35,601 nucleotides of DNA from NCBI GenBank assembly GCA_002937995.1, contig PTLG01000007.1, forward strand, positions 1-35,601, read 5' to 3'. This DNA is from Alphaproteobacteria bacterium MarineAlpha3_Bin7 (lineage in GTDB: Bacteria; Pseudomonadota; Alphaproteobacteria; Rhodospirillales; UBA2165). The notes beneath the pieces are model-generated. The model did not search any database. It saw nothing but the letters and a program-made list of their open reading frames with translations, and was not told the DNA's origin. Of this stretch, positions 26,268 through 35,198 are shown one piece after another (position 1 is the stretch's first letter; every line of letters begins with the position of its first letter). Made by a program: the position numbers and the translations under genes.

Positions 26268-26750
26268 CTACTTCTTTGCTCTTTTTCGATTGCTTTTTTG
26301 AGTGTTGCTCTGGCTCGGCATCTCAGTAATAAGAGCCACTTTTTTAAACCCTACCCTATTTACTGCACCCATCACTTCCATAACCCTTCCATAATCAATT
26401 GCCCTATCAGCCTTCACAAATATTCTAATTTCAGGATTAGCATTAGTTATGGCAATGAGCCTAAATCCGAGTTTATCCAGTAAGATCTCACTATCCTGTA
26501 TAAAGATAGTCCCTTCGCTATTGACACTGATAGTGAGGGGCTCATCCGGTTCTTGCATGAGTGAAGTTGATACTTTGGGAAGGTCCACTGGCACCCCGAT
26601 GGTTAACAGGGGGGCTGTGACCATAAAAACAACCAATAAAACCAGCATAACATCTACAAATGGAGTTACATTTATATCTGACATTGGCCGACTTCGTTCT
26701 CGTCTGCCTCTTTTACTCTTCCTAACTGATGGATTAGCACTCAAGGACAT
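26268..26750 (-). CDS. tolR: Tol-Pal proton-channel subunit TolR (ExbD family)
   Basis: Inner-membrane subunit of the TolQR motor. A basic N-terminus is followed by MSDINVTPFVDVMLVLLVVFMVTAPLL, one membrane helix carrying the proton-relay aspartate (Asp33). The periplasmic ExbD fold follows (VDLPKVSTSL, ISVNSEGTIFIQDSEI, IRIFVKADRAIDYGRVMEVM). 160 aa, with a basic C-terminal tail. It begins 11 bp after tolQ and ends 2 bp before tolA. Confidence 0.96.
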   Translation of the reverse strand: MSLSANPSVRKSKRGRRERSRPMSDINVTPFVDVMLVLLVVFMVTAPLLTIGVPVDLPKVSTSLMQEPDEPLTISVNSEGTIFIQDSEILLDKLGFRLIAITNANPEIRIFVKADRAIDYGRVMEVMGAVNRVGFKKVALITEMPSQSNTQKSNRKRAKK

Positions 26751-26761
26751 TTTTTCCTCTC

Positions 26762-27484
26762 CTAACTGTCTAATTGGCGAGAAATAATTGCAGAGAATTC
26801 ACTTGAAAAGTCCTCTAGCCTAGCAGCATAACGATCGAGGTCTTTTGAAATCTTATTATAGGCTATAACGGCTGGTATTGCCGCTAACAACCCCAGAGCG
26901 GTGGCAAACAAAGCCTCAGCAATACCAGGGGCTACAACGGCCAGACTAGTATTTTTAGACATAGCGATTGATTGAAAACTATTCATTATCCCCCAAACTG
27001 TTCCAAAAAGGCCAATAAAAGGGGCAGTAGATCCTGTAGATGCTAATATTATCATTTGCCTCTCAACATGCTCCAGCTCTCTGCTTAATGTAACGTCCAT
27101 AACACGCTCTATTCTCTCTGTAAGACTAGAACCTCTATCGACAGTTAAATTTCCAGTCTCTGCAGAACGACGCCATTCCTTCATAGCTGACGAAAATACG
27201 GCTCCCATTGGGTCAAGGGGCTGCGCCCCTATTCGATCATATAGGGCATCCAAAGATCCACCAGACCAAAAAGAATCTTCAAACTCAGTTGCATCCCTAT
27301 TAAGACGACGCAACCTTACACTCTTCTCAATTATAATTGCCCAACACCAAACTGAAGCGCTTAACAACAGCAACATTACCAACTTTACAATTAGATCCGC
27401 CCTTAAAAATAAAGTCCAAACAGAAAAATCTAGGTCGCCAGATGCGGCAGCCAAACCAACGGTATTTATTGCCTCAGTTTCCAT
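26762..27484 (-). CDS. tolQ: Tol-Pal proton-channel subunit TolQ (ExbB/MotA family)
   Basis: Polytopic inner-membrane subunit of the TolQR motor that energises TolA. One N-terminal helix (VKLVMLLLLSASVWCWAIIIEKS) is followed by a cytoplasmic loop (about 50-135) and two helices with the conserved ILASTGSTAPFIGLFGTVWGIMNSF and ALGLLAAIPAVIAYNKIS segments. 240 aa, normal. It lies 14 bp after ybgC. All recognised family motifs are intact. Confidence 0.97.
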   Translation of the reverse strand: METEAINTVGLAAASGDLDFSVWTLFLRADLIVKLVMLLLLSASVWCWAIIIEKSVRLRRLNRDATEFEDSFWSGGSLDALYDRIGAQPLDPMGAVFSSAMKEWRRSAETGNLTVDRGSSLTERIERVMDVTLSRELEHVERQMIILASTGSTAPFIGLFGTVWGIMNSFQSIAMSKNTSLAVVAPGIAEALFATALGLLAAIPAVIAYNKISKDLDRYAARLEDFSSEFSAIISRQLDS

Positions 27485-27498
27485 TATTCACCTCATCC

Positions 27499-27951
27499 CT
27501 AAGTTATTTTTATTCTATCAAATGCAACTCTAATATCTGAGGGCATCTTTACTGCTCTCGAATTTTCCATGCTTATACAGGCTATTTTAATTGTCGTATC
27601 AACAATTAAGGTATCCTCCTTCAGTACTTCTTGTTTCAAAGTTGAAGAGGCTCCCCTAACTTCAACACAGCAAGTCCTTACTTCCAACAAATCATCCAAA
27701 AAAGCTGGTTTGATATAATCAATCAAACTAGACCTAACCACGAACTCCACACTCCATTTCTTTTTAATGTCTTCATGAGGAATACCAATTTCTCTCAGGA
27801 ATTCAGTTCTAGCCCTCTCAACGAATTTCAGGTAATTGGCATAATAAACCACTCCCCCAGCATCCGTATCTTCATAGTAGACCCTCACTGAATAATGGGT
27901 GCAAAAATCTAATTTTTTTTTCACTGTTTTTAATTCCATCCTAGGACACAT
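27499..27951 (-). CDS. ybgC: Tol-Pal-associated acyl-CoA thioesterase YbgC
   Basis: Hot-dog-fold thioesterase, in other bacteria active on short acyl-CoAs or acyl-ACP and physically tied to phospholipid synthesis. The active-site loop is [29 protein letters not shown] (about 25-53), with the catalytic aspartate in EDTDAGG. 150 aa. The first ATG overlaps the ruvB stop by 11 bp; a second ATG 12 bp further in is equally possible. Its place between ruvB and tolQ is the conserved one. Confidence 0.94.
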   Translation of the reverse strand: MCPRMELKTVKKKLDFCTHYSVRVYYEDTDAGGVVYYANYLKFVERARTEFLREIGIPHEDIKKKWSVEFVVRSSLIDYIKPAFLDDLLEVRTCCVEVRGASSTLKQEVLKEDTLIVDTTIKIACISMENSRAVKMPSDIRVAFDRIKIT

Positions 27952-28996
27952 GCCCCTCTTCGCCTGTTATCAGCTCAAACTGATTCAAGTTTTTGGGAAC
28001 TTGAAGTCCTAGATGTTGATAAGCCCCTTCTGCAAGTGCCCTTCCTCGCGGGGTTCTCATTAGCAAACCCTCTTGTATTAGGTACGGCTCCACAACTTCC
28101 TCGATAGTATCTCGTTCTTCCGACAGTGCCGCAGAGAGAGTCTCTATACCCACTGGTCCACCCTTATAGTTTTTTGCAATGATCCCTAGGTATCTCCTAT
28201 CGAGCGCATCTAGCCCTTTTGTGTCAACATCTAACCTATTAAGAGCCTCATCGGCAGCTTTTTTATCTATCGATTTTAGTTTAGATACAGTGGCAAAATC
28301 CCTCACCCTTCTAAATAGCCTTCCAGCAATTCTTGGAGTGCCCCTGGAACGCCTTGCTATCTCCTGGGCACCATCTTCTGTCATATTTACACTAACTAAA
28401 TTAGCAGCACGAGTTATAATTTTCTGAAGATCGTCAGTTTCATAGTATTGCAGATGAAATAGTATACCAAATCTATCCCGAAGAGGCGTTGTTATCAGGC
28501 CCGCCCTAGTCGTTGCACCTATTAATGTAAAAGGGTTGAGATCTATTCGAACAGATCTTGCAGCGGGGCCCTCACCTATAACTAGGTCTAGCTTATAATC
28601 CTCCACTGCAGGGTAAAGAATCTCCTCGACAATTGGACTCAGGCGATGTATCTCATCAATGAAAAGAACATCATTGGTTTGTAAATTCGTTAAAATAGCC
28701 GCCAGATCGCCGGCTTTAGCAACTACTGGACCCGATGTTGCCTTAAAGCCAACTTTTAATTCTCTAGAAATTATTTCTGCTAAAGTTGTCTTGCCAAGAC
28801 CTGGGGGTCCATGCAGCAAAACATGATCCATTGGCTCCGCTCTACTTTGAGCAGCACCAATAAATATAGACAAATTATCTCTTACCTGTTTTTGACCTAT
28901 AAAATCCGACAACTCTTTAGGCCTAGAATTACCAACAATGGCATCATCATTTTGATTTGCAGAGTCAACAATTCTATCTTTCTCATTATCCGTCAT
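27941..28996 (-). CDS. ruvB: Holliday junction branch-migration helicase RuvB
   Basis: AAA+ motor of the RuvABC resolvasome. Walker [12 protein letters not shown] (63-73), Walker [13 protein letters not shown], sensor 1 [20 protein letters not shown] with the arginine finger, and the C-terminal winged helix ([32 protein letters not shown]). 351 aa. The ATG overlaps the ruvA stop (TAATG). The N-terminal RP motif of the family (usually LRP) reads SRP. Confidence 0.97.
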   Translation of the reverse strand: MTDNEKDRIVDSANQNDDAIVGNSRPKELSDFIGQKQVRDNLSIFIGAAQSRAEPMDHVLLHGPPGLGKTTLAEIISRELKVGFKATSGPVVAKAGDLAAILTNLQTNDVLFIDEIHRLSPIVEEILYPAVEDYKLDLVIGEGPAARSVRIDLNPFTLIGATTRAGLITTPLRDRFGILFHLQYYETDDLQKIITRAANLVSVNMTEDGAQEIARRSRGTPRIAGRLFRRVRDFATVSKLKSIDKKAADEALNRLDVDTKGLDALDRRYLGIIAKNYKGGPVGIETLSAALSEERDTIEEVVEPYLIQEGLLMRTPRGRALAEGAYQHLGLQVPKNLNQFELITGEEGHVS

Positions 28997-29625
28997 TATT
29001 GCAACTTCCCAGCTGATAATTCAGATAGAGCTTCTCTGATTAACACTTGCAAGCTCACTGAATCTCCCAACCTATCAGCTGCGGCTAAAGATGCTGCATA
29101 TGCATTACCCCGCTGATATCCCAAATTTTCAAGAGCTGATATAACGTCAGATATAATACCTTCATCAACCTTTTTATTAACAGACTTTTGACCGTAATTA
29201 GTAATAATTTGACTCTCATAAACACTGCCCATTTTATCTTTTAACTCGGTTATAATTCTAGCAGCTAATTTAGGACCAACTCCTGGCGCTTTCGTTATCA
29301 AATTTTTGTCACCAGCCGAAATCGCATTAGCTAATTTATCGGGACTCCATGAAGAGAGAATTCCTAAAGCCACCTTTGCACCCACACCCTGAACAGTCGT
29401 TAAAATCTTAAAACAATTTTGCTCGGCCTCCTCAAAAAAACCAAAAAGATGAATGCGGTCTTCTCTAACATGAGTCTCCACCAACAAGCTTGTTACCTCC
29501 TCATTTTTTGATACTACCTCCAAGGTTTTGGCAGAACAGAAAACTAAATAACCAACTCCATTTACGTCAATTATAAGAGATTCGTCATTTGCTCTAGTAA
29601 TCTTGCCTGTTAGCTTAGCTATCAT
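28996..29625 (-). CDS. ruvA: Holliday junction branch-migration protein RuvA
   Basis: Tetrameric junction-binding protein that loads RuvB. N-terminal OB fold ([28 protein letters not shown]), helix-hairpin-helix motifs in the middle ([14 protein letters not shown] and [19 protein letters not shown]) and a C-terminal RuvB-interacting domain ([19 protein letters not shown]). 209 aa. It lies 4 bp after ruvC and overlaps ruvB by 1 bp. Confidence 0.97.
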   Translation of the reverse strand: MIAKLTGKITRANDESLIIDVNGVGYLVFCSAKTLEVVSKNEEVTSLLVETHVREDRIHLFGFFEEAEQNCFKILTTVQGVGAKVALGILSSWSPDKLANAISAGDKNLITKAPGVGPKLAARIITELKDKMGSVYESQIITNYGQKSVNKKVDEGIISDVISALENLGYQRGNAYAASLAAADRLGDSVSLQVLIREALSELSAGKLQ

Positions 29626-29629
29626 AATT

Positions 29630-30130
29630 TTATTCGCCTAATAACTGAGCTGTGATTGGAGAGCTAGAGTAATGTATGTGACAAATAGCTACTGCTAAAG
29701 CGTCAGAGGCATCAGCACTAGAAGCTCTACTAGTAGGCAACAGCGTTCTAACCATTGTTTCAACTTGTTTCTTTGACGCATGCCCTGTTCCAACTACACT
29801 TTTCTTTACTCTATTTGGAGAGTATTCTGCTATTTTTATAGAAAACCGCGCAGGAACTAGCATTACGACACCGCGTGCGTGCCCAAGTTTAAGTGTCGAT
29901 TTTGGATTAACGTTTACAAAAGTTTCCTCAATAGCTACCTCATCAGGTCTATACGTTGTAACAACTTCTTCAACTCCATCAAAGATTTCCACTAACCTGC
30001 TAGAAAGTGCTTTTTTTTCATCACTAGTGACCTTGCCACTCCCTACATGAATCAGATTACTTTCGTTGAGATCTATAATCCCCCAACCCGTAACCTTCAA
30101 ACCTGGATCAAGTCCTAAAATTCTCATCAA
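29630..30130 (-). CDS. ruvC: Holliday junction resolvase RuvC
   Basis: Endonuclease that cuts Holliday junctions symmetrically. RNase H-like fold with acidic residues in ILGLDPGLKVTGWG (Asp8), EVAIEETFVN (Glu) and the C-terminal SSADASDALAVAICH (two Asp). 166 aa. It is 18 bp after yebC and 4 bp before ruvA, the standard yebC-ruvC-ruvA-ruvB order. Start: MMRILGLD; the second Met may be the true one. Confidence 0.96.
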   Translation of the reverse strand: MMRILGLDPGLKVTGWGIIDLNESNLIHVGSGKVTSDEKKALSSRLVEIFDGVEEVVTTYRPDEVAIEETFVNVNPKSTLKLGHARGVVMLVPARFSIKIAEYSPNRVKKSVVGTGHASKKQVETMVRTLLPTSRASSADASDALAVAICHIHYSSSPITAQLLGE

Positions 30131-30148
30131 GCTTAACTACACATCCAA

Positions 30149-30898
30149 TTAACCACTCAAAGCCAACAACATATCCTCAGATATCTCAAAATTGGAGGCA
30201 ACTCTCTGCACATCTTCATTGTCATCTAGAACGTCTAGCATTTTTAATAATGAAGCTGCTTCACTCTCATTGATCGCCACCTCACTTTGAGGTCGCCAAT
30301 CTAAAGTAGCTGTCTTGGGCTCACCAGCTAAATGAACCAATTTATCACGTATAGCTCCAAATTTATCGGTCTCACAGTAAATGGTGTATCCAAACTCACC
30401 AAATTCAACATCGCTGGCCCCGGCTTCGATAGCAGTTTCAAAAAGCTTTTCCTCATCTATCTCATCAATTGAATATTGAAGAACACCTACTCTATCAAAC
30501 ATAAAACTTACAGCACCTGTTTCGGCAAGACTACCACCAAACTTTGAAAAAGCAGCCCTTACTTCAGAGGCTGTTCTATTTCTATTGTCGGTAAGTGCTT
30601 CTACTATAACCGCAACACCGCCAGGACCATAACCCTCATATCGAATTTCCTCATAGTTCTCTGAATTATCTGTTCCAGAAGCTTTTTTTATAGCCCTCTC
30701 AATATTCTCCTTTGGCATATTTGCAGATCGTGCAGCGATTATGGCAGATCTCAGTCGAGGATTCTTATCTGGCTCAGGGAGACCAGATTTTGCTGCTACC
30801 GTTATTTCCCGAATTAACTTGGAAAATATCTTTGCTCGCTTGGAATCCTGCGCACCCTTGCGATACATGATGTTTTTAAATTGGGAATGTCCTGCCAT
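30149..30898 (-). CDS. yebC: YebC/PmpR/TACO1-family protein
   Basis: Three-domain family linked in different bacteria to transcription regulation and, more recently, to translation of proline-rich or stalling sequences. Complete: N-terminal [89 protein letters not shown]. 249 aa. It is the first gene of the long yebC-to-thiD block, preceded by a 161-bp AT-rich gap with no gene; a weak TTGGTA-N18-TATAGC pair there could be its promoter. Confidence 0.95.
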   Translation of the reverse strand: MAGHSQFKNIMYRKGAQDSKRAKIFSKLIREITVAAKSGLPEPDKNPRLRSAIIAARSANMPKENIERAIKKASGTDNSENYEEIRYEGYGPGGVAVIVEALTDNRNRTASEVRAAFSKFGGSLAETGAVSFMFDRVGVLQYSIDEIDEEKLFETAIEAGASDVEFGEFGYTIYCETDKFGAIRDKLVHLAGEPKTATLDWRPQSEVAINESEAASLLKMLDVLDDNEDVQRVASNFEISEDMLLALSG

Positions 30899-31059
30899 CT
30901 ACTTCTGTCAACCAACTTCTGTTATTGTTTTAGAACCTAACCACCCTATTATGGCAACATTAGGGCGCTATAAAGTTTACGAAAAATAAATACCAAGCAA
31001 GATTTTAAAAAATATTTTTGTCTCTATGAAATAATTTTAAACTAACAATACATAGCCAC

Positions 31060-31662
31060 CTAACGATTCATACCAAAGTATTCCTTATTTGGCTCTATGC
31101 CGATCCCGTGTGTCATGCGATTCGTATAATTAAAGTATGCAATAACGTCATTTATTTCAAAAATTTCCTCTGCTTTAAAACCAAAGTCAGATAAAACTTG
31201 CCTATCCACTTCGCATACTTCTTGCGGAATACTAGTCATTTTCCAAGCATAATCTAAAATTACCCTTTGACGCGCACTTAACTGAGCGACTCTGTAATTA
31301 GTGACGAGTATATCTGCTAATATTGGGTCCCCTGATAGTTCCCTCACCGACTGAGAGTGTGAAGTTATACAATATACACAATGATTATAGGAAGATACCA
31401 CTACCGCTATCATCTCCTTCTCTAACCTACTAAGCGGCGAGTCCTCGGATAACATAAGTTCATTATATTTAATATTAAAAGTTCGTAACTTTTCTGGAAT
31501 TAGAGAGAAAGCTCTCAAAACATTTGGTATAAAACCTAATTTTTCCTCACACACCCTAAAATATTTTTTCAGATCTTCTGGTAGTTTTTCTACCTTGGGC
31601 ACAGGTAGTCCAGAGACTTGTACCAATTGATTCTTCAATTTCTTTTCACTGGCGGAACTCAT
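31060..31662 (-). CDS. AhpD-like peroxidase-related protein (carboxymuconolactone decarboxylase family)
   Basis: Alkylhydroperoxidase D-like all-helical protein, probably a thiol-dependent antioxidant. The core motif EKEMIAVVVSSYNHCVYCITSHSQ keeps Glu83, Cys95-x-x-Cys98 and His102, the AhpD catalytic arrangement. 200 aa with an N-terminal extension resembling the uncharacterised peroxidase-related subfamily. It appears to be a single gene, 71 bp from the ymdB-like gene and 161 bp from yebC. Its redox partner and substrate are unknown. Confidence 0.88.
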   Translation of the reverse strand: MSSASEKKLKNQLVQVSGLPVPKVEKLPEDLKKYFRVCEEKLGFIPNVLRAFSLIPEKLRTFNIKYNELMLSEDSPLSRLEKEMIAVVVSSYNHCVYCITSHSQSVRELSGDPILADILVTNYRVAQLSARQRVILDYAWKMTSIPQEVCEVDRQVLSDFGFKAEEIFEINDVIAYFNYTNRMTHGIGIEPNKEYFGMNR

Positions 31663-31733
31663 AGCTCAACCCTTTCATTTAGTAACTTAAAAAAAAACAA
31701 TTAGTTTTCTCCAAGCCAGATAATAATCATAGC

Positions 31734-32543
31734 CTAATTTGTTGACAATTGCAGTCTTCCCCCAAGTTTGATCGGGCAAAATTTTATTGCTTTGCCAGTC
31801 TTGTCGTCAGTTTCCAGAAATACCCCACACACCGTCGCCTCACCATCTGCCGGTTGAAGGGGTGATTTCGATTCTTTGTTGGTAAACCTGTTCAATGCTG
31901 AGTCAATTTTCATACCTATGATGGAATTATAGTCGCCGCACATACCAGCATCTGTTTGGTAGGCAGTTCCCCCTGGCAGAATTTGACCATCTGCAGTAGG
32001 TACATGCGTATGAGAACCAATTACCAAAGACACCCGGCCATCTAGAAAATGACCAACAGCCATTTTTTCACTGGATGCTTCAGCATGCACATCCACTACT
32101 ATAGCGCTTACATGACTACCCAAAACAACTGATCTAAGCGCAAGTTCTAGACTTCGAAAAAGGTCTTCCACTGGTGGCATAAAAAGCTGCCCCATTACTT
32201 GTAATACTAAGATTTTCTGACCTTTTCTTGTTTTAAAAACACCCTTACCCATCCCAGGTGTATTCTCTGGAAAATTAAGTGGCCTGAGCAGTCGAGGTTC
32301 CGAGGCTATATATTGGGCTGTATCAGGTTGGTCCCAAGAGTGGTTTCCAAGTGTGATAACATCTATTCCTGCCTTAAAAAAATCCCTACATATTTTTCCT
32401 GTTATTCCAAAACCGTGAGCAGAGTTCTCTCCATTAATAATAACAAAGTCAGGGGAAAATGTTCTTGATAATTCCTCCAAATTATCATGCACGGCATTTC
32501 TTCCAGCTTTACCAACCACGTCACCAAGGAAAATGATTTTCAA
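31734..32543 (-). CDS. YmdB-family metallophosphoesterase
   Basis: Calcineurin-like phosphoesterase (TIGR00282 type). In Bacillus, YmdB hydrolyses 2',3'-cyclic nucleotides and affects biofilm development; its role in alphaproteobacteria is not known to me. Metal-binding motifs: FLGDVVGKAGR (Asp8), NGENSAHGFG, TLGNHSWDQPD, VDVHAEASSEK and GSHTHVPTADGQI. 269 aa. It lies 23 bp after the 5-FCL gene, so the two are co-transcribed, a common alphaproteobacterial arrangement downstream of zapA and 6S RNA. Confidence 0.93.
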   Translation of the reverse strand: MKIIFLGDVVGKAGRNAVHDNLEELSRTFSPDFVIINGENSAHGFGITGKICRDFFKAGIDVITLGNHSWDQPDTAQYIASEPRLLRPLNFPENTPGMGKGVFKTRKGQKILVLQVMGQLFMPPVEDLFRSLELALRSVVLGSHVSAIVVDVHAEASSEKMAVGHFLDGRVSLVIGSHTHVPTADGQILPGGTAYQTDAGMCGDYNSIIGMKIDSALNRFTNKESKSPLQPADGEATVCGVFLETDDKTGKAIKFCPIKLGGRLQLSTN

Positions 32544-32566
32544 TGTCTAAACTCTCCAAAAAAACT

Positions 32567-33145
32567 TTAACACCAGAACAAACCTTCTTCTGTTATAATC
32601 ATATCCATTTTTTGATCCTTTATATCCTTAGGCACATGATCTACTTCTTGGCCTGCAAAGGCTACACCAACAACCAAAATTTTAGAGTCTAGTTTCCTGA
32701 GTCTTGCTATTGTTCGATCGTAATATCCCCCACCATAGCCCAATCTGTAACCCCACTTATCAAAAGCTAGCATAGGGGCAATTATTGTTTTGGGTATTAA
32801 GCGTTTAGATTCTCCGCGTGGCTCCTTTATTCCATGTTTTGATTTTACTAAGCTATCTCCAGAGCACCAACTACCAAACTCAAGAACATCCGACACACCT
32901 CTAATCATCGGTAAACAACACTGGCATCCGTTTATATGAAGCTCCTCAAATAAAACTCTTATATCTAGTTCTGAACCTATGGGAAAATAGCCAGCAATAG
33001 GCAAACCTGAGTTTTTACTGACTTTTGAAATAAATGTCCTTGCAACTTTCTTTGCCGCCCTTCCATCTTGAGAGTTAGCGGCAATATTAAGTCTATTGTT
33101 TTTTGCTGCAACACGAGCCGCGTTCTTAGTCTCATCTAAATTCAT
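32567..33145 (-). CDS. 5-formyltetrahydrofolate cyclo-ligase
   Basis: ATP-dependent enzyme that returns 5-formyl-THF to the folate pool as 5,10-methenyl-THF. The family signature is WGYRLGYGGGYYDRTIARL (about 132-150). The N-terminus has the basic AARVAAKNNRL helix, and GYFPIGSELDIR binds substrate. 192 aa. It lies directly downstream of the 6S RNA, as ygfA does in E. coli, and upstream of the ymdB-like gene. With folP in this window it is the second folate gene. Confidence 0.94.
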   Translation of the reverse strand: MNLDETKNAARVAAKNNRLNIAANSQDGRAAKKVARTFISKVSKNSGLPIAGYFPIGSELDIRVLFEELHINGCQCCLPMIRGVSDVLEFGSWCSGDSLVKSKHGIKEPRGESKRLIPKTIIAPMLAFDKWGYRLGYGGGYYDRTIARLRKLDSKILVVGVAFAGQEVDHVPKDIKDQKMDMIITEEGLFWC

Positions 33146-33204
33146 TATTGTTATCTATTAACCACCATTTTCACTTCCTATTAGCACTCACAAAATCAGA
33201 AAAT

Positions 33205-33360
33205 TACAAGCGCCGCTTAAGCCGTCTGCTCGGTTATTTCCTAGGCCTAACAGTCCAGGTGGGAACCACATAAAAAACCCAAGAGCTTTAAAGCGGCAGT
33301 CCCCATGCAAAAATTATTGGCCCTGGAGCAAAAATGCATGACCAACCCAGCAGCGCTAAA
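33205..33360 (-). ncRNA. ssrS: 6S RNA
   Basis: Small RNA that binds sigma70-RNA polymerase and damps transcription in stationary phase. The 222-bp gap between zapA and the 5-FCL gene is its usual site. Read on the minus strand, it shows landmarks of alphaproteobacterial 6S: GGTTGGTCATG, CAGGGCCAATAATTTTTGCA, TGTGGTTCCCACCTGG and a 3' AAGCGGCGCTTG. AGCGC (33357-33353) and GCGCT (33213-33209) can pair as the closing stem, so the ends are approximate (about 150-156 nt). Local G+C is higher than in neighbouring gaps. It is probably processed from, or transcribed beside, the zapA message. Confidence 0.85.
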
Positions 33361-33367
33361 TTACATT

Positions 33368-33703
33368 TTAGGAGCTTTGAGCCCGCTCGGCAATCTTTTC
33401 AATACGTAAGGCTAGTTTTTCAAATTCTACAATACTTAAACCATCTGATTGGCTATCTTGAATATCGCTTTTGGACTCTTTTTTTTGTTCTAAATTAGCG
33501 TTCTTTGACTCTAATAATTCATCGGTTATTAATAGGCAGGCCATCACCAGCAATCTGGACTCTCCTACTTGTCCTACCCGAGTAATTAGCTCTCTAATTT
33601 TTGAATCTAAGTAGCTCGCAAGGCTAGCAAGATGTTGCTCCTGGCCATCGTCGCAGGCTATTTTATAGTCTTGATCATTTATTCTAATATTAATCTCAGC
33701 CAA
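33368..33703 (-). CDS. zapA: Cell division protein ZapA
   Basis: Small FtsZ-binding protein that bundles Z-ring protofilaments. N-terminal globular part MAEINIRINDQDYKIACDDGQEQHLASLASYLDSKI, then RLLVMACLLITDELLE and a C-terminal coiled coil. 111 aa. It begins 4 bp after the small coiled-coil gene and is followed by the 6S RNA, the standard proteobacterial position. Confidence 0.93.
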   Translation of the reverse strand: MAEINIRINDQDYKIACDDGQEQHLASLASYLDSKIRELITRVGQVGESRLLVMACLLITDELLESKNANLEQKKESKSDIQDSQSDGLSIVEFEKLALRIEKIAERAQSS

Positions 33704-33707
33704 GACT

Positions 33708-33959
33708 CTATCTTTCCAGCATCTTTTTCATTTTTAATATTATAGCATCTAGCCTTTCTGCTATTAATTGAGAGGAAACAATTGGGTTCCCAGATTCTTT
33801 ATCGTCGTTAGTATATTTATCCCTTGGGAAAAATCTATTTTCTTGGTCTATAGAGTCGAGTGTTTCCTCAAGAGCCGACAAAGCGTTTTCAACTCTCAAT
33901 TGAATTTTTTCAACTTCTTCATCACTGAGTTTTTTACTCGATTTTGTATCTTGCATCAT
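33708..33959 (-). CDS. Small coiled-coil protein upstream of zapA
   Basis: Uncharacterised acidic 83-aa protein. Two amphipathic helices are visible: EVEKIQLRVENALSALEETL (about 14-35) and LIAERLDAIILKMKKMLER at the C-terminus, separated by a polar linker. Small coiled-coil proteins (some called DUF4164) occupy this slot before zapA in many alphaproteobacteria, and the C-terminal RLD-hydrophobic pattern resembles them. A role in division is inferred only from position. The start is one of two adjacent ATGs, with no clear Shine-Dalgarno. Confidence 0.7.
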   Translation of the reverse strand: MMQDTKSSKKLSDEEVEKIQLRVENALSALEETLDSIDQENRFFPRDKYTNDDKESGNPIVSSQLIAERLDAIILKMKKMLER

Positions 33960-34001
33960 TTTTTAAAAGCGATGTCGCTAGCCCAACTTTAATTTGCCCT
34001 T

Positions 34002-34031
34002 AGCATATGTTGCCAATGGAGCAGACGTCAA
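34002..34031 (-). promoter_or_regulatory. Possible promoter of the coiled-coil gene / zapA / 6S unit
   Basis: On the minus strand TTGACG is followed after 18 bp by TATGCT, about 43 bp before the start of the small coiled-coil gene. A near-palindrome, AGCGA-TG-TCGCT (33968-33979), lies between the expected transcription start and the ATG and could be an operator. Sequence match only. Confidence 0.4.
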
Positions 34032-34087
34032 TCTTATATAAAACAATTTTCATGCTAGTCAGCGCTGTATCGTCATTATATTGTCTG

Positions 34088-34113
34088 TTGACGAAATGGG
34101 AAATCAATATAAT
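34088..34113 (+). promoter_or_regulatory. Possible gap promoter
   Basis: A perfect TATAAT (34108-34113) lies about 78 bp before the gap start. TTGACG is present 14 bp upstream, which is closer than ideal, so the true -35 may differ. It is divergent from the zapA-side promoter in the same 231-bp gap. Confidence 0.35.
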
Positions 34114-34190
34114 TGTGAAGATATAAGGTATTATTTGTTCCCGCCCAAATATGATTAGAAGATTTAAGGTTTTTATGAAAGGAGAATTAG

Positions 34191-35198
34191 ATGGCACTTA
34201 GGATAGCTATTAATGGATTTGGAAGAATAGGTAGACTGGCATTCAGGGCTATATTAGAGCGAAATGAGTCTGATATAGAGGTAATTTGTATTAATGACCT
34301 TGGACCAACAGAGTCTAACGCTCACCTACTTAAATACGACTCCGTTCATGGCATTCTTCCATTTGAAGTTGGAATTAAAGAAGATCATTTGTTGGTTGGT
34401 GATAGGAAAATCACGGTGACATCCGAAAGAGAGCCAAAAAATCTGCCTTGGAAAGATATGGATATTGATATTGTATTTGAGTGTACAGGTTTCTTTGCTA
34501 GTAAAAAAGCTGCCTCCGAACATCTCACAGCTGGAGCAAAAAAAGTTTTAATTTCTGCACCCGCCAAAGAGGCGGATATTACCGTTGTGTTTGGCGTCAA
34601 TAGTGACCAACTTTCGAGTTCCGACCAAATAATTTCAAATGCGTCTTGTACCACCAATTGCTTGGCACCAGTAGCTAAGGTTATGCATGATAACTTTGGC
34701 ATCGAAAGGGGTTTTATGACTACCATACACTCTTTTACTGGCGACCAAAGAACGGTAGACACACTTCATACTGATCTTCATAGATCAAGAGCATCCTCTG
34801 TTTCAATGATACCAACTTCAACGGGAGCGGCGAAAGCGGTTGGACTAGTTTTGCCTGAATTGCAAGGAAAGTTAGACGGCACCTCAATTCGGGTACCCAC
34901 ACCCAATGTGTCAGTTATTGACTTCAAATTTGTTCCCAAAGCAGATGTTAAGGTCTCTGATATTAATCAAGCAGTAATAGATGCCAGCGATGGAAAGCTA
35001 AATGGAATACTAGGTTATAATGAAGCCCCTCTCGTGTCAGTAGATTTTAACCATAACCCACTTAGTTCAGTCTTTGATATACCAGAAACTCAGGTTATTG
35101 AGAATAAATTTGTAAGGATTCTTAGTTGGTATGACAACGAATGGGGGTTTTCAAATAGGATGATTGATACGGCAAAAGCAATAGGCAAACTGATGTGA
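34191..35198 (+). CDS. gap: Glyceraldehyde-3-phosphate dehydrogenase, type I
   Basis: Glycolytic/gluconeogenic enzyme interconverting glyceraldehyde-3-phosphate and 1,3-bisphosphoglycerate. NAD(P)-binding start MALRIAINGFGRIGRLAFRA, catalytic cysteine in SNASCTTNCLAPVAKV (about Cys153), and WYDNEWGFSNRM near the C-terminus. 335 aa. The ATG has a strong AAAGGAG site 6 nt upstream, the best in the window. In many alphaproteobacteria a transketolase gene precedes gap and pgk follows; here neither does. Its last codons overlap the GTG start of thiE. Confidence 0.97.
   Translation: MALRIAINGFGRIGRLAFRAILERNESDIEVICINDLGPTESNAHLLKYDSVHGILPFEVGIKEDHLLVGDRKITVTSEREPKNLPWKDMDIDIVFECTGFFASKKAASEHLTAGAKKVLISAPAKEADITVVFGVNSDQLSSSDQIISNASCTTNCLAPVAKVMHDNFGIERGFMTTIHSFTGDQRTVDTLHTDLHRSRASSVSMIPTSTGAAKAVGLVLPELQGKLDGTSIRVPTPNVSVIDFKFVPKADVKVSDINQAVIDASDGKLNGILGYNEAPLVSVDFNHNPLSSVFDIPETQVIENKFVRILSWYDNEWGFSNRMIDTAKAIGKLM

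Noticed and set aside
34114-34190. TPP riboswitch for the gap-thiE unit
   Set aside because: I looked for the conserved CUGAGA and ACCUGAUCUGGAUAAUGCCAGCG-like blocks before gap and before thiD and found none.
34000-34197. 65-aa minus-strand ORF in the gap upstream of gap
   Set aside because: It starts inside the gap ribosome site and start codon, has no ribosome site of its own and overlaps both promoter candidates; most likely chance in AT-rich DNA.
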